Shown one piece after another: positions 40,400-50,954 of a stretch of 64,000 nt of DNA. The notes below the pieces were generated by a model. The model was not told the DNA's origin. It was given only the letters and a program-made list of their open reading frames with translations, and searched no databases. Source of the stretch: Candidatus Cottocaccamicrobium excrementipullorum (GTDB taxonomy: Bacteria > Bacillota > Clostridia > Lachnospirales > Lachnospiraceae). The stretch spans positions 1 to 64,000 of the forward strand of contig DVFL01000039.1 of assembly GCA_018713255.1 (NCBI GenBank), read 5' to 3'. Position 1 is the stretch's first letter; the number at the start of each line of letters is the position of its first letter. Position numbers and translations under genes: made by a program.

Positions 40400-41428
40400 G
40401 TGAAATTACTAACTGTAGCGATTCCCTGCTACAACTCTGAAGCGTATATGCGCCACTGTATTAAAACTCTTTTGTCCGGAGGTCCGGAGGTTGAGATCAT
40501 TATTGTAGACGACGGGTCCACGAAGGACCGGACGCCGCAGATTGCAGATGAATACGCGGCGGCCTATCCCGACATCTGCCGGGCTATCCATCAAGAAAAC
40601 GGCGGTCACGGAGAAGCGGTCAACACCGGCCTTAAGAATGCCTCCGGCATCTTTTTTAAAGTGGTAGACAGCGATGACTGGGTAAATGAAGAAGCCTTCC
40701 AGCAGATCCTTGCCGTGCTGCGCCAGTACGCCCAGCCCGATTCGGAAGAAAATGCCCTGGATATGCTGGTCAGCAATTTTGTCTATGAAAAGCAGGGAGC
40801 AAAACGAAAGAAGGTAATGAATTACCGCACCGCCTTCCCGAAAGATCAGCTTTTTGACTGGAACGATGTACGGTTTTTTATGAAGGGGCAATATATTCTG
40901 ATGCATTCGGTGATTTACCGCACCAGCATGCTGAGAGAATGCGGCCTTCAGCTTCCTAAACATACCTTTTATGTGGACAACATTTTCGTATATCAGCCTC
41001 TTCCCCACGTAAGGAAAATGTACTATCTGGACGTCAATTTCTACCGGTATTTTATTGGCCGGGAGGATCAGTCCGTAAACGAAAAAGTCATGATCGGCCG
41101 CATCGACCAGCAGCTGCTGGTTACCCGGCTGATGCTGAATTGTTATGATGTTATGAAAATACAGCCGAGAAAGCTTCGCCGGTACATGATGTCCTACCTG
41201 GAAATCATGATGACGATCTCCTCTATGCTGGCTATACAATCAGAAACACCGGAAAATCTGAAAAAGAAAAAGGATCTGTGGCAGTACCTGCGCCGCACCA
41301 ATTTCCCCCTGTTTATGCGTCTTCGGTGGGGATTCCTGGGCCAGGGAGTTAATCTTCCCGGAAAAGGCGGCCGAAAAATTTTCAGCGTCTGCTACAAAAT
41401 CACCAGAAAATTCTATGGATTCAACTGA
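40400..41428 (+). CDS. Glycosyltransferase family 2
   Basis: 342 residues from a GTG start preceded by AAAAGGGGG. The GT-A fold reads MKLLTVAIPCYNSEAYMRHC and EVEIIIVDDGSTKDRTPQIA; the metal-binding DxD-like motif is VDSDDW at 89-94. The C-terminal third is basic without clear membrane helices, so it is cytoplasmic or peripheral. It would transfer a sugar from a nucleotide donor to an unknown acceptor, such as a cell-wall polymer or lipid. It is isolated, with its own short 5' region. Confidence 0.88.
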   Translation: MKLLTVAIPCYNSEAYMRHCIKTLLSGGPEVEIIIVDDGSTKDRTPQIADEYAAAYPDICRAIHQENGGHGEAVNTGLKNASGIFFKVVDSDDWVNEEAFQQILAVLRQYAQPDSEENALDMLVSNFVYEKQGAKRKKVMNYRTAFPKDQLFDWNDVRFFMKGQYILMHSVIYRTSMLRECGLQLPKHTFYVDNIFVYQPLPHVRKMYYLDVNFYRYFIGREDQSVNEKVMIGRIDQQLLVTRLMLNCYDVMKIQPRKLRRYMMSYLEIMMTISSMLAIQSETPENLKKKKDLWQYLRRTNFPLFMRLRWGFLGQGVNLPGKGGRKIFSVCYKITRKFYGFN

Positions 41429-41567
41429 TGCTTCCAAATGCTTCGCCGCAGAAAACAACGGCAGCAGCAAAATTTCACCCTAGGAGGGCCCTGTGACTTC
41501 TATAAGCCGCAGGGCCCTTCCTGCTGTCTGTCCATGTCAGCCATCCCCCCAGCCCCTGCCGGCAGAC

Positions 41568-41606
41568 AAAAAAAGAGAAAGACAGCCGCTCACAGCCATC
41601 TTTCTC
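41568..41606 (-). terminator. Terminator behind carB
   Basis: GAGAAAGA (41575-41582) pairs with TCTTTCTC (41599-41606); the minus strand continues in seven T. Another stem, AGGGCCCTG/CAGGGCCCT at about 41485-41520, lies in the same gap but lacks a T run. Confidence 0.6.
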
Positions 41607-41639
41607 CTGTTTTATGTTTGAATAAAACTTTATCCAGCA

Positions 41640-44600
41640 TTAAATTTTGGCAATATCAATCAGCGTCAGCTGCTTAGCCTTGTTTTCCATACTGGTTACC
41701 AGCGCTCCCGCCGTATCCAGAGAGGTAAGCACATTTACCCCGGTCTCAATGGCGTTCCGCCGGATAATAAAGCCGTCATGGCTTCTCTCCGCTCCCTGAT
41801 GAGGAATATCAATGATCACGTCAATCTCATGTCCCAATACCAGATCCAGAATGTTAGGAGATTCCTGCTCAATCTTTCGAACGGCAATGGCTTTTACTCC
41901 TGCATCGTTTAACGCCTTGGCCGTTCCTCTGGTTGCGAAAATCCGATAACCAAGAGCGGCGAACCGTTTGGCAATGGGGATTACCTCCTCTTTGTCCTGA
42001 TCCCGTACGGTAATGATCATATTCTTATATTTAGGCAGCTTGATTCCTGCTCCCTGGAAAGCCTTATACAACGCTTCATTGAAGGTTTTGGCAATTCCAA
42101 GGCACTCGCCGGTGGACTTCATCTCCGGTCCCAGGTTAACGTCCGCTCCGCGGATCTTCTCAAAGGAGAATACCGGCATCTTAATTGCGTAGTAATCAGC
42201 CTTTGGCTGCAGTCCCGGCGTATATCCCAGTTCCCGGATAGTATGACCGCAGATAATCTGAGTCGCCAGCGGCACAATGGGAATTCCCGTTACCTTGCTG
42301 ATATAAGGCACTGTACGAGAAGAACGAGGATTTACCTCGATAATGTATACATCATCGCCGTCCACAATGAACTGAATATTGATCATGCCTTTTACATGGA
42401 GAGCTGTGGCAAGCTTTTTCGTATAGTCCACAATCGTCTCCACATTTTTCTCAGTAATATTGTAAGCCGGATAAACGGAAATGGAGTCTCCGGAATGAAC
42501 GCCGGTTCTCTCAATATGCTCCATGATACCGGGAATCAGAATATCCTGGCCATCACAGATCGCATCTACCTCCAGCTCCTTGCCCATGATGTATTTATCC
42601 ACCAGAATCGGATGCTCCTGAGCAATCTGGTTAATGATGCCGATAAACTCGTCAATATCCTGATCATTAATGGCAATCTGCATTCCCTGTCCGCCGAGAA
42701 CGTAAGAAGGCCGAACCAGAACCGGATAGCCCAGACGATGAGCCGCCGCCTTAGCTTCCTCTGCAGTAAATACGGTTTCTCCTGCCGGTCTGGGGATCTG
42801 GCATTTCTCCAGAATCTCATCAAACCGCTCTCTGTCCTCCGCCGCATCTACATCTTCCGCCGCTGTTCCCAGAATCGGCACGCCCATTTTAATCAGGGCC
42901 TCCGTCAGCTTAATCGCCGTCTGTCCGCCGAACTGCACCACTGCGCCATCTGGCTTTTCTACATCTACGATACTTTCCACATCTTCAGGCGTTAAAGGCT
43001 CAAAATACAGCTTATCTGCAATATCAAAATCCGTACTTACCGTTTCGGGGTTGTTGTTTACAATAATGGTCTCATATCCCTCGCGGCTGAAGGCCCAGGT
43101 ACTGTGCACAGAGCAGAAATCAAACTCGATTCCCTGGCCAATCCGAATGGGGCCGGAACCAAGAACCAGCACTTTCTTCCGGTCATGGGAAGCTGCCGCC
43201 TCATTCTCTCCGTCAAAAATCGAATAGTAATAGGGTGTTTCCGCAGCAAATTCCGCAGCGCAGGTATCTACCATCTTATACGCCGCCCGAATTCCCCTCT
43301 CATAGCGGAGAGCCTTCACCTGATCCTGAGGAATTCCTGTCAGTCTGGAAATTACATTATCCGGGAATTCAATACGCTTTGCTTCCCGCAGAAGATCTTC
43401 TGAAAGGGCTTCTGGGGCCGGAGTTCCAGCCTTCACTGCTTCTCCCGCTGCTTTCAGCGCATTTTCCATCTCCACAATAACCGCCAGCTTATCAATGAAC
43501 CAAATATCAATCTTCGTGATATCATGAATTCTTTCGTAGGAAACGCCGCGGCGCAGAGCCTCTGCAATCACCCAAATCCGTCTGTCATCTACCCGATGCA
43601 GCATTTCATCCAGCTGATCATCAGTAAGGTGCGTAAAATCATAGCTCATCAGACAGTCTACGTGCTGCTCCAGAGAGCGAATGGCCTTCATCAGTGCGCC
43701 CTCGAAATTCGTACAAATACTCATTACCTCGCCAGTGGCCTTCATCTGGGTTCCCAGAGTACGCTTGGCGCTGATAAATTTGTCAAAGGGAAGCCTTGGC
43801 ATCTTTACCACACAGTAATCCAGCATAGGCTCAAAGCTGGCATACGTCTTTTTCGTTACTGCATTCTTAATCTCATCCAGGGTATAGCCCAGAGCAATCT
43901 TTGCCGCCACCTTAGCAATGGGATAGCCCGTAGCCTTAGAGGCTAATGCAGAAGAACGGCTTACTCTCGGATTTACCTCAATTACGCAGTACTCAAAGCT
44001 GGTGGGATGAAGCGCGTACTGAACGTTGCAGCCGCCGGTAATGCCCAGCTCCGTAATAATATTCAGCGCAGAAGTACGCAGCATCTGGTACTCCTTATCC
44101 CCCAGGGTCTGAGAGGGAGCTACTACAATAGAATCGCCGGTGTGCACGCCCACGGGATCAATGTTCTCCATGTTGCAGACAGTAATCACATTTCCTGCGC
44201 TGTCCCGCATCACCTCATATTCAATTTCCTTCCATCCGGCAATGCAGCGTTCTACCAGAACCTGTCCTACCCGGGATAACCGAAGTCCGTTTCCAAGGAT
44301 CTCCACCAGCTCTTCTTCATTATGGGCAATTCCGCCGCCGCTGCCGCCTAAGGTATACGCCGGACGGAGAACCACCGGATAACCAATGGTATTGGTAAAG
44401 GCAATACCGTCCTGGATGTTTTCCACCACCTTGGACGGAGCTACCGGTTCTCCAATTTTTTCCATGGTTTCCTTAAACTCTAAACGGTCTTCCGCCTTCT
44501 TGATGGTCTGAGCCGTGGTACCAATCAGACGTACATTATTTGCCTTTAAGAATCCTGCCTCTTCCAGCTCCATGGCCAGATTCAAGCCAGCCTGTCCTCC

Positions 44601-44870
44601 CAGGGTGGGAAGAACGCTGTCCGGCTTTTCTTTTAAGATCAGCTGCTCCACCACCTCAGTGGTAAGAGGCTCAATATAAACCCGGTCTGCAATATCCTTG
44701 TCTGTCATAATGGTAGCCGGGTTTGAATTTAACAGAACTACTTCAATGCCTTCCTCTTTCAGAGAACGGCAGGCCTGAGTTCCTGCATAGTCGAATTCTG
44801 CTGCCTGGCCGATAATAATCGGGCCGGAGCCAATTACCAGTACTTTCTTAATATCCGGATTCTTTGGCAT
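41640..44870 (-). CDS. carB: Carbamoyl-phosphate synthase large chain
   Basis: 1076 residues, full length. Two ATP-grasp halves are visible: [20 protein letters not shown] at the start and [20 protein letters not shown] near residue 560, each with the GGQAGLN/GGQTAIK and [24 protein letters not shown] blocks. The C-terminal methylglyoxal-synthase-like allosteric domain contains [20 protein letters not shown]. It makes carbamoyl phosphate from glutamine-derived ammonia, bicarbonate and two ATP, for pyrimidine and arginine. It overlaps the carA stop by one base (TGATG). Confidence 0.97.
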   Translation of the reverse strand: MPKNPDIKKVLVIGSGPIIIGQAAEFDYAGTQACRSLKEEGIEVVLLNSNPATIMTDKDIADRVYIEPLTTEVVEQLILKEKPDSVLPTLGGQAGLNLAMELEEAGFLKANNVRLIGTTAQTIKKAEDRLEFKETMEKIGEPVAPSKVVENIQDGIAFTNTIGYPVVLRPAYTLGGSGGGIAHNEEELVEILGNGLRLSRVGQVLVERCIAGWKEIEYEVMRDSAGNVITVCNMENIDPVGVHTGDSIVVAPSQTLGDKEYQMLRTSALNIITELGITGGCNVQYALHPTSFEYCVIEVNPRVSRSSALASKATGYPIAKVAAKIALGYTLDEIKNAVTKKTYASFEPMLDYCVVKMPRLPFDKFISAKRTLGTQMKATGEVMSICTNFEGALMKAIRSLEQHVDCLMSYDFTHLTDDQLDEMLHRVDDRRIWVIAEALRRGVSYERIHDITKIDIWFIDKLAVIVEMENALKAAGEAVKAGTPAPEALSEDLLREAKRIEFPDNVISRLTGIPQDQVKALRYERGIRAAYKMVDTCAAEFAAETPYYYSIFDGENEAAASHDRKKVLVLGSGPIRIGQGIEFDFCSVHSTWAFSREGYETIIVNNNPETVSTDFDIADKLYFEPLTPEDVESIVDVEKPDGAVVQFGGQTAIKLTEALIKMGVPILGTAAEDVDAAEDRERFDEILEKCQIPRPAGETVFTAEEAKAAAHRLGYPVLVRPSYVLGGQGMQIAINDQDIDEFIGIINQIAQEHPILVDKYIMGKELEVDAICDGQDILIPGIMEHIERTGVHSGDSISVYPAYNITEKNVETIVDYTKKLATALHVKGMINIQFIVDGDDVYIIEVNPRSSRTVPYISKVTGIPIVPLATQIICGHTIRELGYTPGLQPKADYYAIKMPVFSFEKIRGADVNLGPEMKSTGECLGIAKTFNEALYKAFQGAGIKLPKYKNMIITVRDQDKEEVIPIAKRFAALGYRIFATRGTAKALNDAGVKAIAVRKIEQESPNILDLVLGHEIDVIIDIPHQGAERSHDGFIIRRNAIETGVNVLTSLDTAGALVTSMENKAKQLTLIDIAKI

Positions 44871-45943
44871 CAGCGGTTCACCTCCATCATCTTAATAAAG
44901 CGATCAAACAGGTAACTGGAATCCTGGGGACCAGGGCAGGCCTCAGGATGGTACTGCACCGTGAAAATATTTTTCCCTACGTACTTAAGTCCTTCATTGG
45001 TTCCGTCATTTACATTGACAAAAGCCTGCTGGGCCACCTTGGGATCTAAGGTGTCTGCATCTACTGCATAGCCATGATTCTGAGAGGAAATATAAACTCT
45101 TCCGGTCTCCAGGTCCTTTACCGGATGATTCCCTCCGCGATGACCATATTTCAGCTTGTAGGTAGAAGCGCCGGTGGCAAGAGCCATCAGCTGATGACCA
45201 AGACAAATGGCGAAAATCGGTACGTTAGAATCATATAACTTTTTGATCTCCTGAATAATTTCCACGTTCTCCGCCGGATCCCCCGGTCCGTTGCTTAACA
45301 TAATTCCGTCAGGATTTGAGGCAAGAATCTCCTCTGCTGTTGTATGCGCCGGATAAACGGTTACCTGACATCCGCGTTCATTCAACGAACGGGCAATATT
45401 TTTCTTTGCGCCCAGATCCAAAAGAGCTACCTTCTTTCCCTCTCCGGGAAGAACATACTTCTCTTTCGTCGTCGTCGCATTTACCACTCCGGTCACCCGA
45501 TATTCCTTCATTCTGGCTATGGGCTCAGAAAGATCATCGTAAACCTTAGTAGTGATCATGCCGTTCATCGTTCCTTTTTCCCGCAGAATCTTGGTGAGGG
45601 CTCTGGTATCAATACCGCAGATACCAGGGATATCGTTCTCTTCTAAGAAGTGCTGGATAGTATCCTCGCTGCGGAAATTGCTGGGAATCCGGGACAACTC
45701 CCGAACAATATAGCCGTCAGGCCATGGTTTTAAGGATTCCATGTCTTCTCGACAGATGCCGTAATTTCCAATCAGCGGGTAGGTCATCACAACTGCCTGT
45801 CCGGCGTAAGATGGGTCCGTGAGGACTTCCAGATAACCGGTCATGGACGTATTAAACACAATCTCGCTGATCACTTCCCGGCTGGAGCCTATGCTTACCC
45901 CAGTAAATACGGTTCCATCTTCCAGTATAAGGTATGCTTTCAT
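44870..45943 (-). CDS. carA: Carbamoyl-phosphate synthase small chain
   Basis: 357 residues. [20 protein letters not shown] opens the N-terminal domain; the class I glutamine amidotransferase has Cys in [13 protein letters not shown] and the His/Glu pair in [17 protein letters not shown]. It hydrolyses glutamine and channels ammonia to CarB. It is first in the carAB operon behind a sigma-A promoter. The ~90-base leader holds a GC-rich stem but no recognisable PyrR or arginine attenuator sequence. Confidence 0.97.
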   Translation of the reverse strand: MKAYLILEDGTVFTGVSIGSSREVISEIVFNTSMTGYLEVLTDPSYAGQAVVMTYPLIGNYGICREDMESLKPWPDGYIVRELSRIPSNFRSEDTIQHFLEENDIPGICGIDTRALTKILREKGTMNGMITTKVYDDLSEPIARMKEYRVTGVVNATTTKEKYVLPGEGKKVALLDLGAKKNIARSLNERGCQVTVYPAHTTAEEILASNPDGIMLSNGPGDPAENVEIIQEIKKLYDSNVPIFAICLGHQLMALATGASTYKLKYGHRGGNHPVKDLETGRVYISSQNHGYAVDADTLDPKVAQQAFVNVNDGTNEGLKYVGKNIFTVQYHPEACPGPQDSSYLFDRFIKMMEVNR

Positions 45944-46043
45944 ATGGGTACCTATCCTTTCTTCTTAATGTGATTCGGTTGCTTTGGCTGATTCCAGGAC
46001 GACGCCGCTGCGGCCTTTTCCGGAATAAGCCCAAATTGAAAAG

Positions 46044-46072
46044 ATTATATATTATTTTCCTACATTTTTCAA
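46044..46072 (-). promoter_or_regulatory. carAB promoter
   Basis: Minus strand TTGAAA (46067-46072), 17-base spacer, TATAAT (46044-46049), about 100 bases before the carA ATG. Confidence 0.75.
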
Positions 46073-46256
46073 CATATTTCTCACAGAAATTTTTTCATTA
46101 GCCTAAATTTTTATTTTCTTCCTGCTTTTCTTCCTTCTCCTGGTTCTCTCTGCCGCCTCTCTCCTGCCTGTTTTCTTTAAAAATTCCAGGAGATTCAGGC
46201 ACATTTTTCCATCCCCTCCGCTTATATTATAGTAATCACAAAAACAGGAGAATCCC

Positions 46257-47555
46257 ATGAACCCACAGCTTCATGCCATGGAAACTCCCGCTGCCCTTTT
46301 TTCCCCAGGAACAGGACAGAACCGCGGACTGCTTCAGGTTCAGGTAGTTTCCATTCAGAACAATTTCCCCATTTCCGGCGCCACTGTCACCATTTCATCC
46401 CAGGAAGGAGAACCCCAGGTTTTCGAACAGCTTACCACCAACAGCGCCGGTCAAACCCAGGAAGTATCTCTTCCTGCCCCGCCGGAAAGCATCAGTCTTA
46501 ATGCAGAAGCAGCCACCACCCAAAGACCTTATTCCGAATATGATCTTTTAATTGAAGCTCCAGGCTTTCTTCCCCTGGCCATTCAGGGCACAGAAATTCT
46601 GTCTGGCTCCACAGCCATTCAGTCTGCAGCCATGACTCCTTTAGATACCACCCGTCCTCCTGAGGATCCCATTAATATCCCGGACCACACACTTTACGGC
46701 GTTTACCCTCCCAAGATCGCCGAAGCAGAAATTCAGCCGGTAGCAGAAAGCGGCGAAATCGTCCTAAGCAGAGTAGTCGTTCCCGAAACCATCGTCGTTC
46801 ACGACGGCGTTCCCTCTGACCGCTCCGCCCCCGACTACTATGTGCCGTATCGAGATTACATTAAAAACGTGGCTTCCAGCGAAATATATTCTACCTGGCC
46901 TGAATCCACCATTGTGGCCAATGTGCTGGCCATTATGTCCTTTACGCTGAACAGGGTTTACACGGAGTTTTACCGGAACCAGGGCTACGACTTTACCATT
47001 ACTTCCTCCACCGCCTTTGATCATAAATGGATTTATGGACGGAACATTTTCCAGAGCATCAGCCTGGTAGTGGACGAAATCTTCGACAACTATCTTTCCC
47101 GCCCCGGAGTGCGCCAGCCTATCCTTACTCAGTACTGCGATGGGAAACGGGTCAGTTGTCCGGATTGGATGACCCAATGGGGGTCCTGCACGCTGGGAGA
47201 ACAGGGCTACAGCGCTATCCAGATTCTTCGCCATTTTTACGGTGACTCCATTTACATCAATACCGCCGAACAAATCGAGGGGATTCCAGCTTCCTGGCCA
47301 GGCTATGATCTTTCCCTGGGAGCTACCGGTCAGAAAGTTCGGCAGGTGCAGGAGCAGCTGGATTCCATTGCCTCCATCTACTCATCCATTCCCCGGATTT
47401 CTGCAGATGGAATTTTTGGTCCGGCTACCCAGGAAGCGGTAATGACGTTTCAGTCCGTCTTCGGCCTTCCCCAGACTGGCGTGATCGATTTTCGCACCTG
47501 GTATAAGATTTCCCATATTTACGTGAGTGTTACACGAATTGCGGAATTAGTTTAA
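46257..47555 (+). CDS. SpoIID-like/peptidoglycan-binding protein without signal peptide
   Basis: 432 residues with AACAGGAG before the ATG. No signal peptide. Residues ~25-115 look like a carboxypeptidase-regulatory beta sandwich (LLQVQVVSIQNNFPISGATV). Residues ~200-330 resemble the SpoIID amidase-enhancer region (WPESTIVANVLAIMSFTLNR, YCDGKRVSCPDWMTQWGS). Residues ~355-430 are a peptidoglycan-binding-1 domain (GATGQKVRQVQEQLDSIASI, ISADGIFGPATQEAVMTFQS). The combination is known from spore-cortex and mother-cell proteins; absence of an export signal suggests a spore coat or mother-cell location. Function is inferred only. It is transcribed alone. Confidence 0.75.
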   Translation: MNPQLHAMETPAALFSPGTGQNRGLLQVQVVSIQNNFPISGATVTISSQEGEPQVFEQLTTNSAGQTQEVSLPAPPESISLNAEAATTQRPYSEYDLLIEAPGFLPLAIQGTEILSGSTAIQSAAMTPLDTTRPPEDPINIPDHTLYGVYPPKIAEAEIQPVAESGEIVLSRVVVPETIVVHDGVPSDRSAPDYYVPYRDYIKNVASSEIYSTWPESTIVANVLAIMSFTLNRVYTEFYRNQGYDFTITSSTAFDHKWIYGRNIFQSISLVVDEIFDNYLSRPGVRQPILTQYCDGKRVSCPDWMTQWGSCTLGEQGYSAIQILRHFYGDSIYINTAEQIEGIPASWPGYDLSLGATGQKVRQVQEQLDSIASIYSSIPRISADGIFGPATQEAVMTFQSVFGLPQTGVIDFRTWYKISHIYVSVTRIAELV

Positions 47556-47600
47556 GCGCCAAGGGCAGAAATCAGTCTTGCCCTCTTATTTCTGCAGCAT

Positions 47601-47645
47601 GAAAAAACTGCTGCAGTTTCTCCTTTCTTGAGATTCTGCAGCAGT
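47601..47645 (-). terminator. Terminator behind the 44-46 aa ORF
   Basis: Perfect ten-base arms ACTGCTGCAG (47607-47616) and CTGCAGCAGT (47636-47645), followed on the minus strand by six T. It faces the convergent SpoIID-like gene, whose own weaker stem AGGGCA...TGCCCT is at about 47562-47585. Confidence 0.78.
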
Positions 47646-47675
47646 ATGATTTTAGCTGATTTGCCGTTATTCTGA

Positions 47676-47810
47676 TTACGCAGCTTTATTTTCGCGGATC
47701 AGACGACGAACTTCTTTTTTCAGCTGATTTTCCAGCGTCCATTTCTGGAAGCGGTATCCTCCGATCGACCATATCACTTCATAGCAGCTTTTCATGAACT
47801 GGTTCATCAT
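47676..47810 (-). CDS. Small basic protein of about 44 residues
   Basis: The product is MMNQFMKSCYEVIWSIGGYR then FQKWTLENQLKKEVRRLIRE and NKAA, from the ATG at 47810 with GGGGTG six bases upstream; an ATG at 47816 would add two residues. It is amphipathic and basic, with a hydrophobic first half and a charged helix. A dedicated terminator lies 30 bases behind the stop and a stem GAAAAGGG/CCCTTTTC (47845-47866) in front, so it looks like an independent gene. No family recognised. Small size limits certainty. Confidence 0.6.
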   Translation of the reverse strand: MMNQFMKSCYEVIWSIGGYRFQKWTLENQLKKEVRRLIRENKAA

Positions 47811-47976
47811 AGTCATCACCCCGTCTTTCAACAAACATTGTCTGGAAAAGGGAAAATGCCCTTTTCTGGTTCCATGTGACTATGATACCACAATTTTCCT
47901 GTTGATTTATTAAGAAAACCTGACAGTTTTTCGTCGATTTTTATGATCTTTTTTAAAATTGCTTTTCTCAGAATCC

Positions 47977-49269
47977 CTAAGCCATATAGTCGCTGCAGCA
48001 AATTGCACCGTATGGACGGATGGTCATCCGATAGGCGCATCCTTTTCCCATGGCCTTTTCAATATAAGCAATATATTCCTCTGTTAAATCATTAGGAAGC
48101 ATGGCCATAATAACTCCCGCAAATCCGCCGCCGTGAACCCGGCAGGCGCCTCTCTTCTTTTCTGCCAAAAACAGCTCGGTAAGGGCCAGGGCAATGGTAA
48201 TTCCCTGCTCCTGACAGGCCGCGTTGGTGTAGCAGTTCTGCAGCCATTTCCAGGAAGAATTGCCGGAAGCCGTAATCCCTGCCAGGAAATCCTGGAATCG
48301 GTTTTCCTTCAGAGCCGCCACCATAGAATCTACCCTCTTATTCTCCTCAAAGAAATGCAGGGCACGGAGAACAGAACGATCTCCTGCTTTCTCCCGCAGC
48401 ATTGGAATCTGATCAATCACCTCTTCCTCCGTCACGTCAGCCAGAACTTCCTTTCCAAAGCAGGCCGCAACAGCTTTCATCTCGCTGGGAACAGCAGAAT
48501 AATCTTCGCTTAAATCGGCATGTCCTTTTCCCGTCTGAACAATAATCAGACTGTGGCCAACAGCGCCAAAATCAAAATCTATCTTTTCTACTGCCGGCTT
48601 CTCCGGATTTTTAAAATCAATGGTAATCAAACCGCCTACTGCGCAGGCCATCTGGTCCAGAAGCCCGGAAGCTTTGTTCCAATAATGATTTTCGGCATAT
48701 TTTCCCACATGGGCATAAGCCACTGTATCCAGTTTTCCCTGGTTGAACAAGGTGTTGAGCATCGCGCAAAGGAGCATCTCGTAAGAAGCCGAGGAACTGA
48801 CTCCTGCTGCGCTGATCACATTGCTCGTCAGGTAAGCGTCGAAACCGCCCACTTCATATCCAGCTTCCATAAAGCCCTTCAAAATTCCTCTGGTCAAATC
48901 AATGGTTCCTGCCATCTTAGGACTTGGAGATAACTCATCCAGATCAATGGTAAAATCCTGATGATATGTTTCGCTGATGATTCTCACTTTCCTGGAATGA
49001 TTTCTGGCCGCCGCCCCTACACAGTCTAAATTAATGCTTCCTGCCAAAACCTTTCCGTGATTATGGTCCGTATGATTTCCGCTGATTTCCGTTCGTCCTG
49101 GAGAAGAAAAAAGGAGAATGTCCCGATCTCCAAATGTCTTTTCAAATCCTTTTACTACAGCTTCATACCTGGCCTTATTTTCCTCTTCCCGTCCTGCCCC
49201 ATAGAGCTTTCCCATCAGCGCCTGACTGGCCTGACTGTTTAAAAGGGTCAATGTTTCCTGAATGTTCAT
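47977..49269 (-). CDS. galK: Galactokinase (GHMP family)
   Basis: 430 residues from the ATG at 49269 (AAGGAG upstream); the frame opens to 49455 without family sequence. The galactokinase signature is SSPGRTEISGNHTDHNHGKV, the ATP loop GVSSSASYEMLLCAML (normally GLSSSASLE), and the third motif RVHGGGFAGVIMAMLP. It phosphorylates galactose at C1 in the Leloir route. galT and galE are not adjacent. The N-terminal ~45 residues are longer than in classical GalK. Substitutions in the sugar site (SGNHTDHN) mean a related sugar or GalNAc cannot be excluded. Confidence 0.87.
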   Translation of the reverse strand: MNIQETLTLLNSQASQALMGKLYGAGREEENKARYEAVVKGFEKTFGDRDILLFSSPGRTEISGNHTDHNHGKVLAGSINLDCVGAAARNHSRKVRIISETYHQDFTIDLDELSPSPKMAGTIDLTRGILKGFMEAGYEVGGFDAYLTSNVISAAGVSSSASYEMLLCAMLNTLFNQGKLDTVAYAHVGKYAENHYWNKASGLLDQMACAVGGLITIDFKNPEKPAVEKIDFDFGAVGHSLIIVQTGKGHADLSEDYSAVPSEMKAVAACFGKEVLADVTEEEVIDQIPMLREKAGDRSVLRALHFFEENKRVDSMVAALKENRFQDFLAGITASGNSSWKWLQNCYTNAACQEQGITIALALTELFLAEKKRGACRVHGGGFAGVIMAMLPNDLTEEYIAYIEKAMGKGCAYRMTIRPYGAICCSDYMA

Positions 49270-49484
49270 CCGTCCTCGCTCCTTATCCCCAAAATTTCCC
49301 GGCACCGCCGGAACTATCACCATCAGTATAACAAATTTCCCCATGGGCAACAATAGATTATTGTATAAAAAAGATTCATTTTTGTTCTCCCTTCCCTTTA
49401 CCTTCTGACTTTTTTCCGATATAGTAAATCTGCATGCTTCGGCATGAAAAGACATTAACAGCCAGAGAACAGGAGGAAATTACC

Positions 49485-50468
49485 ATGAAGGAAATCCCGC
49501 TAAGCTGGGGAGAACTGCCCTATCATTCCTTAAGCGCTTATCTCAAAAGCCAGTTTGGGCGAAAGCTTTATAAACTCTCTCTGGACGGCGGCATGACCTG
49601 TCCAAACCGGGACGGTACCCTGGGAACCGGCGGGTGCATTTTCTGCAGTCAAGGCGGTTCTGGGGATTTTGCTCAGAAAAGAGGAAACCTTCCCCATGTA
49701 AACGATCAGATTATAGCCGCAAGAAAACAGGTGGAGAAAAAATCCCCCGATGGCCCTTATATTGCTTATTTCCAGTCCTTCACCAATACTTATGCCCCTG
49801 TAGACCAGCTTGATCAGCTGTTCTCCCAGACCATCCGCTATCCCCAGGTTGCCGTTCTTTCAATCGGTACCCGGCCAGACTGCCTGGAAACAGAAAAAAT
49901 CCGCCTTCTGGCGGATCTTAATCGAAAAAAACCGGTATGGGTGGAATTAGGGCTTCAAACAATTCATCCTGCTTCCGCCAGATTTATCCGAAGAGGCTAC
50001 CCCTTATCCTGCTTTGCAGAAACTGCCAGGCGGCTAAAGGAAGCCGGACTTACTGTGATCGTTCATTTAATCCTGGGACTTCCTGGCGAAACCAAGGAAG
50101 ATATGCTCCAATCCGTGGATTACCTGGCCCATTTTACGCCTGCTCTTGACGGAATCAAACTCCAGCTTCTCCATGTCCTGGAAGGAACAGACCTTGCCGC
50201 CTTCTACCGGCAGACCAATTTCCGTCTTTTTACCCTGGACGAATATGCAGATTTAATTGTAACCTGTATAGAACACCTTCCTCCCGACATGGTCATTCAC
50301 CGCATCACCGGAGATGGTCCCAAATCTCTTCTTTTAGCGCCTTCCTGGAGCGCCAATAAACGCCTGGTCTTAAACAGAATCCAGCAGCGCTTCCGTGAGA
50401 GAAACACTTGGCAGGGAAGAAAATATGCAGAAAACTTAACGGTTCATCTGGAGTCTCGGAATAAATAA
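49485..50468 (+). CDS. TIGR01212-type radical SAM protein (YhcC/YtqA-like)
   Basis: 327 residues from the ATG at 49485, which has ACAGGAGG upstream; the frame opens at 49434 but that ATG has no site. The cluster motif is spaced as in this subfamily: Cys in GGMTCPNRDG, then CIFC after GTLGTGG, a CxnCxxC variant. Following blocks YIAYFQSFTNTYAPVDQLDQ, SIGTRPDCLETEKI and VIVHLILGLPGETKEDM agree. It is a small bacterial radical SAM family of uncertain role, possibly RNA or coproporphyrinogen-like chemistry. It is monocistronic or ends before the metal regulator gene. Confidence 0.88.
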   Translation: MKEIPLSWGELPYHSLSAYLKSQFGRKLYKLSLDGGMTCPNRDGTLGTGGCIFCSQGGSGDFAQKRGNLPHVNDQIIAARKQVEKKSPDGPYIAYFQSFTNTYAPVDQLDQLFSQTIRYPQVAVLSIGTRPDCLETEKIRLLADLNRKKPVWVELGLQTIHPASARFIRRGYPLSCFAETARRLKEAGLTVIVHLILGLPGETKEDMLQSVDYLAHFTPALDGIKLQLLHVLEGTDLAAFYRQTNFRLFTLDEYADLIVTCIEHLPPDMVIHRITGDGPKSLLLAPSWSANKRLVLNRIQQRFRERNTWQGRKYAENLTVHLESRNK

Positions 50469-50531
50469 TTTGTTTTTTCCCTTCATTTATGCTATTCTTA
50501 TCATAAACAATATTCGTGAGGAGAGATGACT

Positions 50532-50954
50532 TTGAAAATTCAAGAATCTGCAGAAAACTATCTGGAAACAATCCTTATGATCAGCGAATGTAAACCTCAG
50601 GTTCGCTCCATTGATATTGTAAATGAACTGGAATTTTCCAAGCCCAGCGTCAGCATTGCCATGAAAAATCTCCGAGAAAACGGATATATTCTCATGGACA
50701 AGGAAGGGCATATTACCCTTACTGACGCCGGAAGAAAAATCGCAGAAACCATGTATGAACGCCATAAGCTTCTGTCAAAATGGCTCATCCGGCTGGGCGT
50801 GAACGAACACACTGCAGTAGAGGATGCCTGCCGCATGGAACATGTGATCAGCGCTGAAAGTTTTGAAGCAATCAAGCGCCACGCCAACCAGTACGCCTCC
50901 TCTTCCCAGGACGGCTCGGGCGCCAGTGCACAGGAATCTTCTCAAGAAGGCTGA
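50532..50954 (+). CDS. DtxR/MntR family metal-dependent regulator
   Basis: About 140 residues from the TTG at 50532, nine bases behind AGGAG; the ATG at 50526 lies too close to that site but cannot be excluded. MKIQESAENYLETILMISEC opens the winged helix (DIVNELEFSKPSVSIAMKNL), followed by the dimerisation/metal domain HKLLSKWLIRLGVNEHTAVE with DACRMEHVIS. The Cys-x-x-Glu-His set marks the primary metal site, so it senses Mn or Fe. There is no SH3 domain. The C-terminal 20 residues are Ser/Gly/Gln-rich. The stop lies inside a terminator stem. No metal transporter is adjacent. Confidence 0.88.
   Translation: MKIQESAENYLETILMISECKPQVRSIDIVNELEFSKPSVSIAMKNLRENGYILMDKEGHITLTDAGRKIAETMYERHKLLSKWLIRLGVNEHTAVEDACRMEHVISAESFEAIKRHANQYASSSQDGSGASAQESSQEG

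Noticed and set aside
46257-46300. Sporulation sigma promoter before the SpoIID-like gene
   Set aside because: A TTATATTATAG stretch is present at about 46224, but no convincing -35 partner could be fixed.
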